This document shows, piece by piece, positions 1 to 8,823 of a stretch of DNA of 64,000 bases. How positions within the stretch are numbered: the first letter of the stretch is position 1; every line of letters begins with the position of its first letter. The stretch comes from an uncultured Prevotellaceae bacterium (GTDB taxonomy: Bacteria; Bacteroidota; Bacteroidia; Bacteroidales; Bacteroidaceae). The stretch is from assembly GCA_902800495.1 (NCBI GenBank), contig CADCET010000021.1, positions 75,247 to 139,246 on the forward strand, given 5' to 3'. The position numbers and the translations under genes were made by a program. A model generated the notes under the pieces. That model worked only from the letters and a program-made list of their open reading frames with translations, did not search any database and was not told the DNA's origin.

Positions 1-1089
1 CGTCATACCGTGGTCGACACGCATCGGTAGTTGCGGATTCTCCTTCTCGAAGATGCGGCAAAGCTCGATGATATCGGCACGTCCGCCCAGATGGCTGGCC
101 TCTGTGAAGTCGCCTGTGGGGAAGATGTGGCATGAGCGGAGGTGAACGAAGTGAGTGCGCGAGGCAAACTTCTTGGCCATCTCCACCACGTTGTTGTAGG
201 CACCGGCAGAGAGCGAGCCGGCACAGAAGGTCAAGCCGTTATGCTTGTTGGGAACGGCGTCAAGGAACCACTGGATATCCTCTTCGGTGCGGACGATGCG
301 CGGAAGACCGAGAATCTCGATGGGGGGATCGTCGGGGTGGACGCACATGTTCATGCCACACTCTTCGCAGGTAGGCATAATGGTTTCAAGGAAATACTTC
401 ATGTTCTCGCGTAACTGCTTCTTGTCGATGCCCTTATACAGGTCGAGGAACTCGCGGAACTTCTGTATCGGTGCTTCGTCGTTCTCGCTGAAATTGCCGC
501 TGACGAAGCCCTGCGTCTTGATGACGATGTTCTCCACTAACTTGTGATCTTTTTCGGGCGTCATCGTCTTGGCCAGCTCGTCGCATTCGGCCAGTACGTT
601 GCGGCCTTCGCCCCAGCCCTCGGGGAACTTGAACTGTGCCCACTCCTCGCGAGCGCCCTCACGCTTCAGAATATAGATGTCGAAGTAGGCAAACTCGGCA
701 TAGTTGAAGTAGAGATTGGTCGAACCGTTTGGGTTGTTGTGGAAGAGGTCGGTACGTGCCCAGTCGAGCACGGGCATGAAGTTGTAGCAGATGCAGTGGA
801 TGCCCTCAGCCGAGAGGTTGCGCAGGCTCTCCTTATAAACCTCAATCTGGTGGTCGCGGTCGGGTCCGCCGTACTTGATGGTCTCCACCACGGGCAGGCT
901 TTCAACCACGCTCCAGCGCATGCCGTAGCTCTCGATATACTCGCGAAGGTCGCGAATCTTCTCGCGTGTCCAGACCTCGCCAAGAGGTACGTCGTGCAGG
1001 GCTGTAACGATGCCCTCGACACCGATTTGTCTTAACATGGCAAGCGTGATCTTGTCTTTCTTGCCAAACCATCTCCAAGTTCTTTCCAT
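1..1089 (-). CDS. uxuA: Mannonate dehydratase, 3' end cut by window
   Basis: Mannonate dehydratase converts D-mannonate to 2-keto-3-deoxygluconate in cytosolic hexuronate (glucuronate) breakdown. The protein starts MERTWRWFGKKDKITLAMLR and continues with the family's TALHDVPLGEVW segment, then CYNFMPVLDWARTD, HPDDPP and HFVHLRS, which are hallmark UxuA blocks including metal-binding His/Cys residues. The reading frame stays open to base 1, so the C-terminus is missing. The next gene upstream on the same strand ends 4 bases before this ATG, so the two are probably co-transcribed. Confidence in the family is high. Confidence 0.95.
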   Translation of the reverse strand, partial: MERTWRWFGKKDKITLAMLRQIGVEGIVTALHDVPLGEVWTREKIRDLREYIESYGMRWSVVESLPVVETIKYGGPDRDHQIEVYKESLRNLSAEGIHCICYNFMPVLDWARTDLFHNNPNGSTNLYFNYAEFAYFDIYILKREGAREEWAQFKFPEGWGEGRNVLAECDELAKTMTPEKDHKLVENIVIKTQGFVSGNFSENDEAPIQKFREFLDLYKGIDKKQLRENMKYFLETIMPTCEECGMNMCVHPDDPPIEILGLPRIVRTEEDIQWFLDAVPNKHNGLTFCAGSLSAGAYNNVVEMAKKFASRTHFVHLRSCHIFPTGDFTEASHLGGRADIIELCRIFEKENPQLPMRVDHGMT

Positions 1090-1093
1090 AGTC

Positions 1094-2608
1094 TTAATGT
1101 TTTGGGTTATGTTTATAATTCTTGAGGAATTTCTTGCGTTCCTTTTTGCTCATGCGATAGTAGAAGGGAGGAATCTCCGTATCAGATGGCGTTAACGGAC
1201 GGATGGCGCCCGTAGAAACCTTGTGGCTCTTCTTCAACCATGTGGCTGTACTCTCGTTGCCGTATCGGTCGAGTGCCGTCACGGCGTAATAGAGTGTCTG
1301 TCCCTTCGTGTGTGGAACTGTCAGCTGTTCGGCCGTCAGACGGGTGGCAATCAGGTTGCGAGGCTCGCTGACATCGATGTCGGGTGTCGTCGATGCGTAC
1401 ACATTATATAATAGGTACGAGGAACGCGATGTGTTGACGGCTCCGCTCCAGCTGATGCGGTCTTGTTGGCTGCTGCGCTTCACATCGAGTCGGGTAGGGG
1501 CAGATGGTGCCTCACGCCACGCCCACGTCATTGGTGGAATCAGGGCGGGGGCTTCGTCAAACTGGCGCGCAAACTGGTAGATGCCCCGCGTGTCGTCGGT
1601 CAGGAATTTTGAGCGGAAGTAAGCGTGGCCGATGCCGTTCTGGCGTAGGAAGTGCATCTCGCGGGTGACGTCGCCGAGCACCCAGTTGCCTTCGTTGGTC
1701 GAGAGGAAGTAGATGCCTAATCCTGAGACGATGGTGCGTCCGTAGGAGCGTTCCTGCCAGTCGAGGGCAAAGGGATAGAAGTTGTTGCCCCGGAAGTACA
1801 TCATTGGGTAGAGTTGGTCCATCAGTCCCTCGCGCAACCATCCCTGGGCGTCTTGATAGACGGCGTTGTAGGCGTTCCAACCGCCTGAGGGGTAACGGCT
1901 CAGGTCGCCCGACTTGCCGATGGGGGAGCACGACAGCTTTACCCAGGGCTTCAGCGCCTTCACGGCACGGTTGATTTTGCGGACGATACTGGTAATGCGT
2001 TCTCTCCTCACTTCTCTCTCCTCTTTCTTCTTAGCTTTCGGCCAAGTCTCAGGATAACGGATGTAGTCGAGGTGGATGCCGTCGATGTCGTAATTTCGTG
2101 TCACCTCCTCGCAAATCCGTGCGATATAGTCACCCGTAGCAGGGTCTTCAGGATTCATGAAGCCGTCCTGTCCGATACTTCGGGCCAGTTTGGGATTCTT
2201 GCGCTTGAACTCCTTGAAGCGTGCCTCGCTGGTCTTGCCGACGGGGATGGTGACCATCCACGCGTGGCACTCCATACCGCGGCGGTGACACTCGTCGACG
2301 ATCAGCTTCAGCGGGTCGTAGCCGGGATCTTTACCGTGGGTTCCCGTCAGACACATATCGAAGGGTTCAATGCTGGATGGATAGATGGTCGATGCGCGCA
2401 CACGTGTCTGAATCATGACGGTATTAACATTGACGCGCTTCAACTGGTCGAGTATGCAGCTCAGTTCCTGCTGTTGTGTGGCGGTATTGTGACTTCGTGG
2501 CCAGTCAATGCCTCCGATGGTTGTCAGCCAGACAGCGCGTACTTCGTGCTTTTGCGCGTGTAGTGTTAGGCAAAGAAAGACCAGTATGATGATGAATTTT
2601 GCTCTCAA
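1094..2608 (-). CDS. Secreted family 10-like glycosyl hydrolase (GHL10/YngK type)
   Basis: The 504-residue protein has a signal peptide (MRAKFIIILVFLCLTLHAQ) followed by EVRAVWLTTIGGIDWP, the typical opening of the GHL10 (formerly DUF187) TIM-barrel family. Further barrel motifs are GIHLDYIRYP near residue 180 and QLYPMMYFR near residue 275. A fibronectin-like C-terminal segment follows (about 370-470). Family members act on cell-surface or peptidoglycan-linked glycans, but the substrate here is not known. The start is TTG at 2606-2608; no ATG would keep the signal peptide. A TAnnTTTG promoter lies 27-34 bases upstream. Gene order with uxuA suggests a shared transcript. Confidence 0.85.
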   Translation of the reverse strand: MRAKFIIILVFLCLTLHAQKHEVRAVWLTTIGGIDWPRSHNTATQQQELSCILDQLKRVNVNTVMIQTRVRASTIYPSSIEPFDMCLTGTHGKDPGYDPLKLIVDECHRRGMECHAWMVTIPVGKTSEARFKEFKRKNPKLARSIGQDGFMNPEDPATGDYIARICEEVTRNYDIDGIHLDYIRYPETWPKAKKKEEREVRRERITSIVRKINRAVKALKPWVKLSCSPIGKSGDLSRYPSGGWNAYNAVYQDAQGWLREGLMDQLYPMMYFRGNNFYPFALDWQERSYGRTIVSGLGIYFLSTNEGNWVLGDVTREMHFLRQNGIGHAYFRSKFLTDDTRGIYQFARQFDEAPALIPPMTWAWREAPSAPTRLDVKRSSQQDRISWSGAVNTSRSSYLLYNVYASTTPDIDVSEPRNLIATRLTAEQLTVPHTKGQTLYYAVTALDRYGNESTATWLKKSHKVSTGAIRPLTPSDTEIPPFYYRMSKKERKKFLKNYKHNPKH

Positions 2609-2634
2609 TTTGTTATTTCCTTTTAATTTGCCTG

Positions 2635-2642
2635 CAAAATTA
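2635..2642 (-). promoter_or_regulatory. -7 promoter element for the GHL10/uxuA operon
   Basis: TAATTTTG on the minus strand fits the Bacteroidota -7 consensus TAnnTTTG, 27 bases before the TTG start. It lies back to back with the cstA promoter. Confidence 0.7.
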
Positions 2643-2674
2643 CGATATTTTTTTCATTTCTCAAATAAAAGTAT

Positions 2675-2682
2675 TAACTTTG
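2675..2682 (+). promoter_or_regulatory. -7 promoter element for the cstA operon
   Basis: TAACTTTG matches TAnnTTTG and lies 20 bases before the cstA ATG. The divergent promoter at 2635-2642 leaves 32 bases between the two elements. Confidence 0.75.
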
Positions 2683-2702
2683 CAATCAAAATTTTTGCAA
2701 AA

Positions 2703-4166
2703 ATGATTTCATTTAGTTTGAGCCTTGTTGCTCTCGTGTTGGGTTATCTGCTCTACGGACGCTTTATTGAGCGTGTGTTTGGCCCTGATGACCGCGTGAC
2801 GCCCGCCGTAGCAAAAGCTGACGGACTTGATTACATCGTGCTTCCGAATTGGAAGATTTTCATGATTCAGTTTTTGAACATTGCTGGTACCGGGCCTATC
2901 TTCGGTGCCATTATGGGTGCGAAGTTCGGCCCCGTGGCCTACATCTGGATCGTTCTCGGCTGTATCTTCGCAGGAGCCACCCACGATTACCTCAGTGGTA
3001 TGCTCTCGATGCGTAACGAAGGCGCAGGCCTGCCGCAGCTCATCGGCAAGTTCCTGGGTAAGACCACGAAGTCGGTTATGCTCGTCTTTACCGTGTTGCT
3101 GCTTATCATGGTGGGTACGGTCTTCGTCTATTCGCCGGCTGAGATCCTCCATTCCATTGGCGGCGACACGATGATGTGGGTGTGCATTATCTTCTGCTAT
3201 TACATCATCGCCACGATGCTGCCTATCGACAAGATTATCGGCAAGGTGTATCCGTTGTTTGCGTTCTCGCTGCTCTTTATGGCAGGTGCGCTGATGGTGT
3301 GGCTCTTCCTGCATTGGCCGACGGTGCCTGAACTATGGACACACCTTTATAATATGGGTGCTGCTACGGAGCCCGACAAGTGGTCGGATGCCATCTTCCC
3401 CGCTCTGTTTATCACCGTTGCCTGCGGTGCCATCTCAGGTTTCCATGCGACGCAGAGTCCGCTGATGGCGCGCTGTGTGAAGAGTGAGAAGATGGGACGC
3501 CCCATCTTCTACGGAGCTATGATCACTGAGGGTATCGTGGCACTTATCTGGGCCACCGTCTCGGCTTGGTTCTTTTACGGCAATCCAGCTCCTGGTTATG
3601 AGTTGATAGAGGCTGCCACTGCTGGCTTCCATACATCGGCACCTGCCGTTGTGAACCTCGTCTGCAACGACTGGCTTGGCGTGGCTGGTGCCATCTTGGC
3701 CATGCTCGGTGTGGTGGCTGCTCCCATTACCTCTGGCGACACCGCTTTCCGCTCAGGCCGTCTCATCGTGGCTGAGTGGCTGAAACTCGACCAACGTCCC
3801 ATCGCGAAGCGCCTCATGATCTGCATTCCGATGTTCCTTTGCTCCATTGCGATGCTTGTCTGGCAGATTGAGAATCCCGATGGCTTCAACACCATCTGGC
3901 AGTACTTTGGCTGGTCGAACCAGGCACTCTCGGTATTCACGCTGTGGACGCTGACCGTTTATCTGCTGCGCGAGGGGAAGTGCTTCTGGGTGACGTTCAT
4001 TCCCGCCCTGTTCATGACCACAGTCTGCTCCACGTGGCTTTTCGTCTCGAAGCAGGCGTTCTGTCTGGGTGATATGGGCTACGGACTTGGAATCATGTGT
4101 CTGGGCGTGGCCGTTATTTGGTTTGTCGTCTGGCATCATAGAGAATTTGGTAAAACACATAAATAA
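2703..4166 (+). CDS. cstA: CstA-family carbon starvation / pyruvate-type transporter
   Basis: Integral inner-membrane protein of 487 residues with many hydrophobic helices; CstA proteins import peptides or pyruvate. The conserved blocks IAGTGPIFGAIMG, FAGATHDYLSGMLSMRNEG and GFHATQSPLMARC are clear. It is the short form common in Bacteroidota, compared with about 700 residues in E. coli. The frame stays open 195 bases upstream, but ATG 2703 is chosen because it follows the promoter element and begins with the first membrane helix. It heads a tight operon with the OMP, nadC, M23 and C69 genes. Confidence 0.93.
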   Translation: MISFSLSLVALVLGYLLYGRFIERVFGPDDRVTPAVAKADGLDYIVLPNWKIFMIQFLNIAGTGPIFGAIMGAKFGPVAYIWIVLGCIFAGATHDYLSGMLSMRNEGAGLPQLIGKFLGKTTKSVMLVFTVLLLIMVGTVFVYSPAEILHSIGGDTMMWVCIIFCYYIIATMLPIDKIIGKVYPLFAFSLLFMAGALMVWLFLHWPTVPELWTHLYNMGAATEPDKWSDAIFPALFITVACGAISGFHATQSPLMARCVKSEKMGRPIFYGAMITEGIVALIWATVSAWFFYGNPAPGYELIEAATAGFHTSAPAVVNLVCNDWLGVAGAILAMLGVVAAPITSGDTAFRSGRLIVAEWLKLDQRPIAKRLMICIPMFLCSIAMLVWQIENPDGFNTIWQYFGWSNQALSVFTLWTLTVYLLREGKCFWVTFIPALFMTTVCSTWLFVSKQAFCLGDMGYGLGIMCLGVAVIWFVVWHHREFGKTHK

Positions 4167-4175
4167 GCAATAACT

Positions 4176-4673
4176 ATGAAGAAAATCGTTTTCGTTATCG
4201 CTGCTATGCTGGTATCCTTGGCATCGCATGCGCAGTTTGAGGCAGGCAAGGCATACGTAGGTGCCTCGCTCTCAGGTTTTGACCTCAGCTACAATGGTCT
4301 GACCAAAGGTCACATGAACCTTCAGGGCAAGGTGGGCTATCTCTTTGCCGACAACCTGATGGGAACGGCACAGATAGCTTATGACAAGAAGGAGGACGTG
4401 CCCTATGCTATTACCGTTGGTGCGGGTGGCCGTTACTATATTGAGCAGAACGGACTCTTCCTTGGAGCATCTGTTCTTTTCAAACATCAGGATCGTTACG
4501 ACGATATGCTGCCCAGCGTTCAGGTAGGCTACTCGTTCTTCGTCAGCCGCACGGTGACCGTAGAGCCCGAGATCTACTATGAGCAGTCGTTCAAGAACCA
4601 TAAGGACTATAGCCAGTTCGGTCTGCGTATAGGCATTGGCGTCTACTTGTTCCGCGATCCTAAACAGAACTAA
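4176..4673 (+). CDS. Small outer-membrane beta-barrel protein
   Basis: The 165-residue protein has a signal peptide (MKKIVFVIAAMLVSLASHAQ) and alternating hydrophobic strands with aromatic girdle residues, ending in a strand with FGLRIGIGVYLFR. This is the layout of small OmpW/OmpX-like 8-stranded barrels. The exact family and role are not recognisable. It starts 9 bases after cstA and ends 13 before nadC, so it belongs to the same transcript. Confidence 0.75.
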   Translation: MKKIVFVIAAMLVSLASHAQFEAGKAYVGASLSGFDLSYNGLTKGHMNLQGKVGYLFADNLMGTAQIAYDKKEDVPYAITVGAGGRYYIEQNGLFLGASVLFKHQDRYDDMLPSVQVGYSFFVSRTVTVEPEIYYEQSFKNHKDYSQFGLRIGIGVYLFRDPKQN

Positions 4674-4686
4674 AAATCCACGTGTT

Positions 4687-5535
4687 ATGTTAAGTGTTGA
4701 CGAATTAGTTGACAGGCTTATCGACCTGTCGTTTGCCGAAGATATCGGCGACGGTGATCATACCACCTTGTGCTGCATCCCCGAGGATGCTATGGGCAAG
4801 TCGCATCTGTTAATCAAGGAGGACGGCATCCTGGCTGGCGTCGAGATAGCCCGTGAGGTGTTCCGTCGCTTCGACCCCGAGATGACGGTCGAGGTGCTTA
4901 TGGGTGACGGTAGCCGTGTGAAGAAGGGCGACATTGCCATGATTGTCACCGGCCGTGTGCGCTCTTTGCTCCAGACGGAGCGCCTGATGCTGAACATCAT
5001 GCAGCGCATGAGCGGCATTGCCACGATGACCGCCCGCTACGTGAAGCGGCTCGAAGGCACTGGCACCCGTGTGCTCGACACCCGCAAGACCACGCCGGGT
5101 ATGCGTATGTTGGAGAAGCAGGCCGTGAAGATTGGCGGCGGCTGTAACCACCGCATCGGTCTGTTCGACATGATTCTGCTGAAAGACAACCATGTAGACT
5201 TCGCCGGCGGCATTGTCAACGCCATCGACCGTTGCCATCAGTACCTCGAGGAAAAGGGTCTCGACCTGAAGATTGAGATTGAGGTGCGCTCGTTCGACGA
5301 ACTGCAGCAGGTGCTCGACCGCGGCGGCGTCGACCGCATTATGCTCGACAACTTCAGCGTCGCCGATACGAAGAAGGCCGTCGACATCATCAATCACCGC
5401 TTCGAGACCGAGTCTTCGGGCGGCATCACCTTCGACACCATCCGCGACTATGCCGAGCAGGGTGTCGACTTCATCAGCGTCGGCGCTTTGACCCACAGCG
5501 TCAAGGGCCTCGATATGTCGTTCAAGGCATGCTAA
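4687..5535 (+). CDS. nadC: Nicotinate-nucleotide pyrophosphorylase (quinolinate phosphoribosyltransferase)
   Basis: NadC converts quinolinate and PRPP to nicotinate mononucleotide in de novo NAD synthesis. At 282 residues it has the normal length. Diagnostic blocks are EDIGDGDHTT near the N-terminus, the DTRKTTPGMRMLEKQAV region with catalytic Arg/Lys, GGGCNHRIGLFDMILLKDNH and the late DRIMLDNFS and SVGALTHS motifs. An in-frame start 51 bases upstream lies inside the OMP gene; ATG 4687 gives the expected N-terminus. nadA and nadB are not in view. The stop overlaps the next gene by 7 bases. Confidence 0.96.
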   Translation: MLSVDELVDRLIDLSFAEDIGDGDHTTLCCIPEDAMGKSHLLIKEDGILAGVEIAREVFRRFDPEMTVEVLMGDGSRVKKGDIAMIVTGRVRSLLQTERLMLNIMQRMSGIATMTARYVKRLEGTGTRVLDTRKTTPGMRMLEKQAVKIGGGCNHRIGLFDMILLKDNHVDFAGGIVNAIDRCHQYLEEKGLDLKIEIEVRSFDELQQVLDRGGVDRIMLDNFSVADTKKAVDIINHRFETESSGGITFDTIRDYAEQGVDFISVGALTHSVKGLDMSFKAC

Positions 5536-7142
5536 GCACCGTACTCAGCATCCTTTTAAGCATCTTTACCCCGCCAGTGGATGACGCCATCTCGCTGGCG
5601 GGGAACTTTGGCGAACCCCGTCCCCACCATTTCCACGGCGGCCTCGACGTCCGCACCGATGGCGTTGAGGGCAAGCATGTCTACGCCATTGCCGACGGCT
5701 ACGTCTCGCGTATCACGGTGGGGAAGAATGGCTTCGGCAATGCCATCTACATCACCCATCCTACGGGGCAGACGTCGGTCTACTGTCACCTGAAGTCGTT
5801 CTCGCCGCGCATCAAGGCCGCCCTGCGCCGTTATCAGTACAAGCATCAGACTTGTGACGCAGATGCCCACCTGACGCCGCTTGACGTGCCTGTCAGCGCC
5901 GGGCAGTTTATAGCTCTTAGCGGCAATACGGGCCACTCCACAGCCCCCCACCTGCACCTTGAGGTTCACGACACACGGACGGATAATATGCTCGACCCCT
6001 ACCAGTTCCTGAATGAATTTATCGAGGACACCGTCCCGCCACAGATTCACGCCATTATGGCCATTCCGCAACCCGGTGGCTCGTTCAACGGCTCTTCCCA
6101 ACGTTCTACACTTAGCGCCCAGCTTCCAACGGCGTGGGGCAGGGTAGGCTTTGCCGTCTGGGCCGACGACTATATGCAGGGTGCCTATAACCATTACGGC
6201 ATTCACGAGACGCTGCTTTACGTTGACGGGCAGATGGTGTTCCACAGCGTCGTCGACAACATCCCGATGAGCATGAACCGTATGGTCAACGCCTGGGGCT
6301 GCTATGACCACTGGCTGCACCACAAGACGTGGTACATGAAGTCGTATATTGAACCCGGTGTACGCCTGCCGTTCCTGCAGGCCGACGACCATCGCGGCAT
6401 CGTCAACTTCAGCGAAGCGCGCGACTACCGCCTTGAATACGTCCTGCGCGACTTCAAGGGCAACGAGACCCGCCACGGCTTTACCGTTCACGCACAACCC
6501 CTTCCACTCACCCATCCTTCGGAGGGTTCGGGGGAGAACCTTCTCCGCTGGAACCGCACCAACAGCTACTCGCGTCCCGGCGTCCAGCTTGTCGTACCAT
6601 ACGGCTATGTCGCCACCGACACCCCCTTTACGCCCGTCGTCAAGCGCCAGCCCGATGCGCTGTCAGACGCTTATCAGTTTGCCCAGCAGTCGCTTCCCCT
6701 GATGGCCGATGCCCCGTTGAGCATTTACGTCCGCACCCCTCACAACGCCGCTTTCGACACCTCGAAGCTCTATATCGTCAACGAGGCCGGCCGCTATATG
6801 GGCGGCGACTTCAACAACGGCTGGGTGACTGGCTATGTGCGTGAACTGGCTGGCCGCTATGAGATAGCCTACGACGACCAGCCGCCTGTCGTCACGCCGC
6901 TGTCGCTGACGGGCGACCGCCTGCGCCTCAGCGTCACCGACGGCAAGAGCGGCATTGCCTCGTGGACGGCCTCTGTCGACGGGCGCTTCATCGTCTTCGA
7001 TGCCATCGAGAAATCGACGACCTACGCCTGCGAACTGCGCGAAAGCTGGCTGCACAAGACGGGGAAGACGCACCACCTGCGTTTCGAGGTGGCCGACAAC
7101 CGTCAGAACACTCAAATCTACGAAACAACATTTACCTATTAA
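5529..7142 (+). CDS. Secreted M23 (LytM-type) metallopeptidase
   Basis: The 537-residue protein starts with a short hydrophobic leader (about 1-15), then GNFGEPRPHHFHGGLDVRT, which carries the HxxxD zinc motif of M23 peptidases. HLHLEVHDTRTDN near residue 140 gives the HxH motif. Members cleave peptidoglycan cross-links in the periplasm. The catalytic domain is at the N-terminus (about 20-170) and is followed by a long beta-rich part of unknown role. Around 6505-6540 it encodes a PLTHPSEGSGE-like stretch resembling the palindromic insertion in feoAB. Translation is probably coupled to nadC through the 7-base overlap. Confidence 0.9.
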   Translation: MLSTVLSILLSIFTPPVDDAISLAGNFGEPRPHHFHGGLDVRTDGVEGKHVYAIADGYVSRITVGKNGFGNAIYITHPTGQTSVYCHLKSFSPRIKAALRRYQYKHQTCDADAHLTPLDVPVSAGQFIALSGNTGHSTAPHLHLEVHDTRTDNMLDPYQFLNEFIEDTVPPQIHAIMAIPQPGGSFNGSSQRSTLSAQLPTAWGRVGFAVWADDYMQGAYNHYGIHETLLYVDGQMVFHSVVDNIPMSMNRMVNAWGCYDHWLHHKTWYMKSYIEPGVRLPFLQADDHRGIVNFSEARDYRLEYVLRDFKGNETRHGFTVHAQPLPLTHPSEGSGENLLRWNRTNSYSRPGVQLVVPYGYVATDTPFTPVVKRQPDALSDAYQFAQQSLPLMADAPLSIYVRTPHNAAFDTSKLYIVNEAGRYMGGDFNNGWVTGYVRELAGRYEIAYDDQPPVVTPLSLTGDRLRLSVTDGKSGIASWTASVDGRFIVFDAIEKSTTYACELRESWLHKTGKTHHLRFEVADNRQNTQIYETTFTY

Positions 7143-7143
7143 T

Positions 7144-8823
7144 ATGAAACGACAAATACTATTATCACTGGCTTTTGTGGCTGCCGTAGGCTCTATGGCA
7201 TGCACCAACTTCATCGTGGGCAAGAAGGCTTCGGCTGACGGCTCCGTTATCTGTAGTTATAACGCCGACTCCTACGGCGCTTTCATGCATCTGTATCACT
7301 ATCCGGCAGCCAAGCACCAGCCGGGGGAGATGCGCAAAATCTATGAGTGGGACACCAACAAGTATCTGGGCGAGATACCCGAGGCTGCCGAGACCTACAA
7401 CGTCATAGGCAACATCAACGAGTGGCAGGTGACCATTGGCGAGACAACCTTTGGCGGTCGCGAGGAAATGGTCGACACTACGGGTATCATCGACTACGGC
7501 TCACTCATCTACATCGCCCTGCAGCGCTCGAAGACGGCCCGCGAGGCCATCAGCGTCATGACGACGCTCGTCGAGAAGTACGGCTACTGCTCAGAGGGCG
7601 AGACCTTCACCATCTGCGACCCCAACGAGGCTTGGATTATGGAGATGATGGGCTGCGCTGCCGACCGCAAGGTGTCGCCCGAGCGTACCGTCTGGGTCGC
7701 TTTGCGCGTGCCCGACGATATGATTTGCGGCCACGCCAACCAGAGCCGCATCACCACCTTCATGCCGGCCAAGAAGCAGAAGAAGGGACAGGAGACCGTG
7801 CTGTGGTCGAAGAACGTCGTCAGCTATGCCAAGAAGATGGGCTGGTACTCGGGTAAGGACCGTGACTTCAGCTACAATGCAGCCTACGCCAAGCCCGACT
7901 TCTCCGGTCGCCGCATCTGCGATGCCCGCGTCTGGCAGTTCTTCCGCCGCTATGCCGACGGTATGGACAGGTACATCCCCTGGGCTGAGGGCCGCGATGC
8001 CAATGCCGAAGTGATGCCCCTCTGGGTGAAGCCCAACTGTCTGCTGACCGTCCAGGACGTGCAGGCTGCCATGCGCGACCACTTCGAGGGCACGCCTTTC
8101 GACGTCTCCAGCCAGTCTAAGGACAAGAGCGATATCGGCGGCGGCATCTGGCAGATGCCTTATCGTGTGACGCCCCTCTTCTTCGAGGTCGACGGCAAGA
8201 AGTGCTTCAACGAGCGTCCCACCTCGACACAGCAGACCGCCTGGACCTTCGTCTCGCAGATGCGCTCATGGCTGCCCCGCGAGATTGGCGGCTGCTTCTG
8301 GTTCGGCAACGACGACCCGAATATGGTTCCCTATACCCCCGTCTATTGCTGCACCACCCGTCAGCCACTCTGCTACAGCGGTCGCAGTGCCGACGACGTG
8401 ACCTTCTCGATGGACAACGCTTTCTGGGTCGAGAACTGGGTGTCAAACATGGTCTATCCCCGCTACAGCGCCCTCTTCCCCGACCTCATGCAGGTGCGCG
8501 ACTCGCTGGAACATTCCTATTTCGCTGCACAGGCCGACATCGAGAAGCGTGCACAGGCTCTCGAAGGCGATGCTCGCCAGAAAGTCCTCAACGACTACAC
8601 CTGCCGCAAGGCCGACGAGATGATTGCCCGCTGGCGCCAGCTGGCTTTCTTCCTCATCGTCCGCCACAACGATATGGCCGTCCGTCCTGTCGACAAGTCG
8701 GGCAACTTCAAGCGAGGCAAGTATGGTTTGGGCGAAAGGGTCGAGCGGCCGGGCTACCCCGAAGCCTATCGGCGGGAACTCATCAACCGTACGGGTGACA
8801 AGCTCATCAAACCGGCAGAGTAA
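7144..8823 (+). CDS. C69-family dipeptidase
   Basis: The 559-residue protein has a signal peptide ending at SMA, immediately followed by CTNFIVGKKASADGS. The mature N-terminal Cys (residue 20) is the expected Ntn-hydrolase nucleophile of C69 dipeptidases. Further family blocks are NEWQVTIGETTFGGRE and EGETFTICDPNEAWIMEMMG. It probably cleaves dipeptides in the periplasm. The frame is open upstream, but ATG 7144 sits one base after the M23 stop and starts the signal peptide. Its position after a peptidoglycan peptidase fits peptide recycling (inference). Confidence 0.93.
   Translation: MKRQILLSLAFVAAVGSMACTNFIVGKKASADGSVICSYNADSYGAFMHLYHYPAAKHQPGEMRKIYEWDTNKYLGEIPEAAETYNVIGNINEWQVTIGETTFGGREEMVDTTGIIDYGSLIYIALQRSKTAREAISVMTTLVEKYGYCSEGETFTICDPNEAWIMEMMGCAADRKVSPERTVWVALRVPDDMICGHANQSRITTFMPAKKQKKGQETVLWSKNVVSYAKKMGWYSGKDRDFSYNAAYAKPDFSGRRICDARVWQFFRRYADGMDRYIPWAEGRDANAEVMPLWVKPNCLLTVQDVQAAMRDHFEGTPFDVSSQSKDKSDIGGGIWQMPYRVTPLFFEVDGKKCFNERPTSTQQTAWTFVSQMRSWLPREIGGCFWFGNDDPNMVPYTPVYCCTTRQPLCYSGRSADDVTFSMDNAFWVENWVSNMVYPRYSALFPDLMQVRDSLEHSYFAAQADIEKRAQALEGDARQKVLNDYTCRKADEMIARWRQLAFFLIVRHNDMAVRPVDKSGNFKRGKYGLGERVERPGYPEAYRRELINRTGDKLIKPAE

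Noticed and set aside
2508-2702. Upstream extension of cstA (65 extra codons in frame)
   Set aside because: The stretch overlaps the divergent gene and covers the cstA promoter; its codons are not protein-like.
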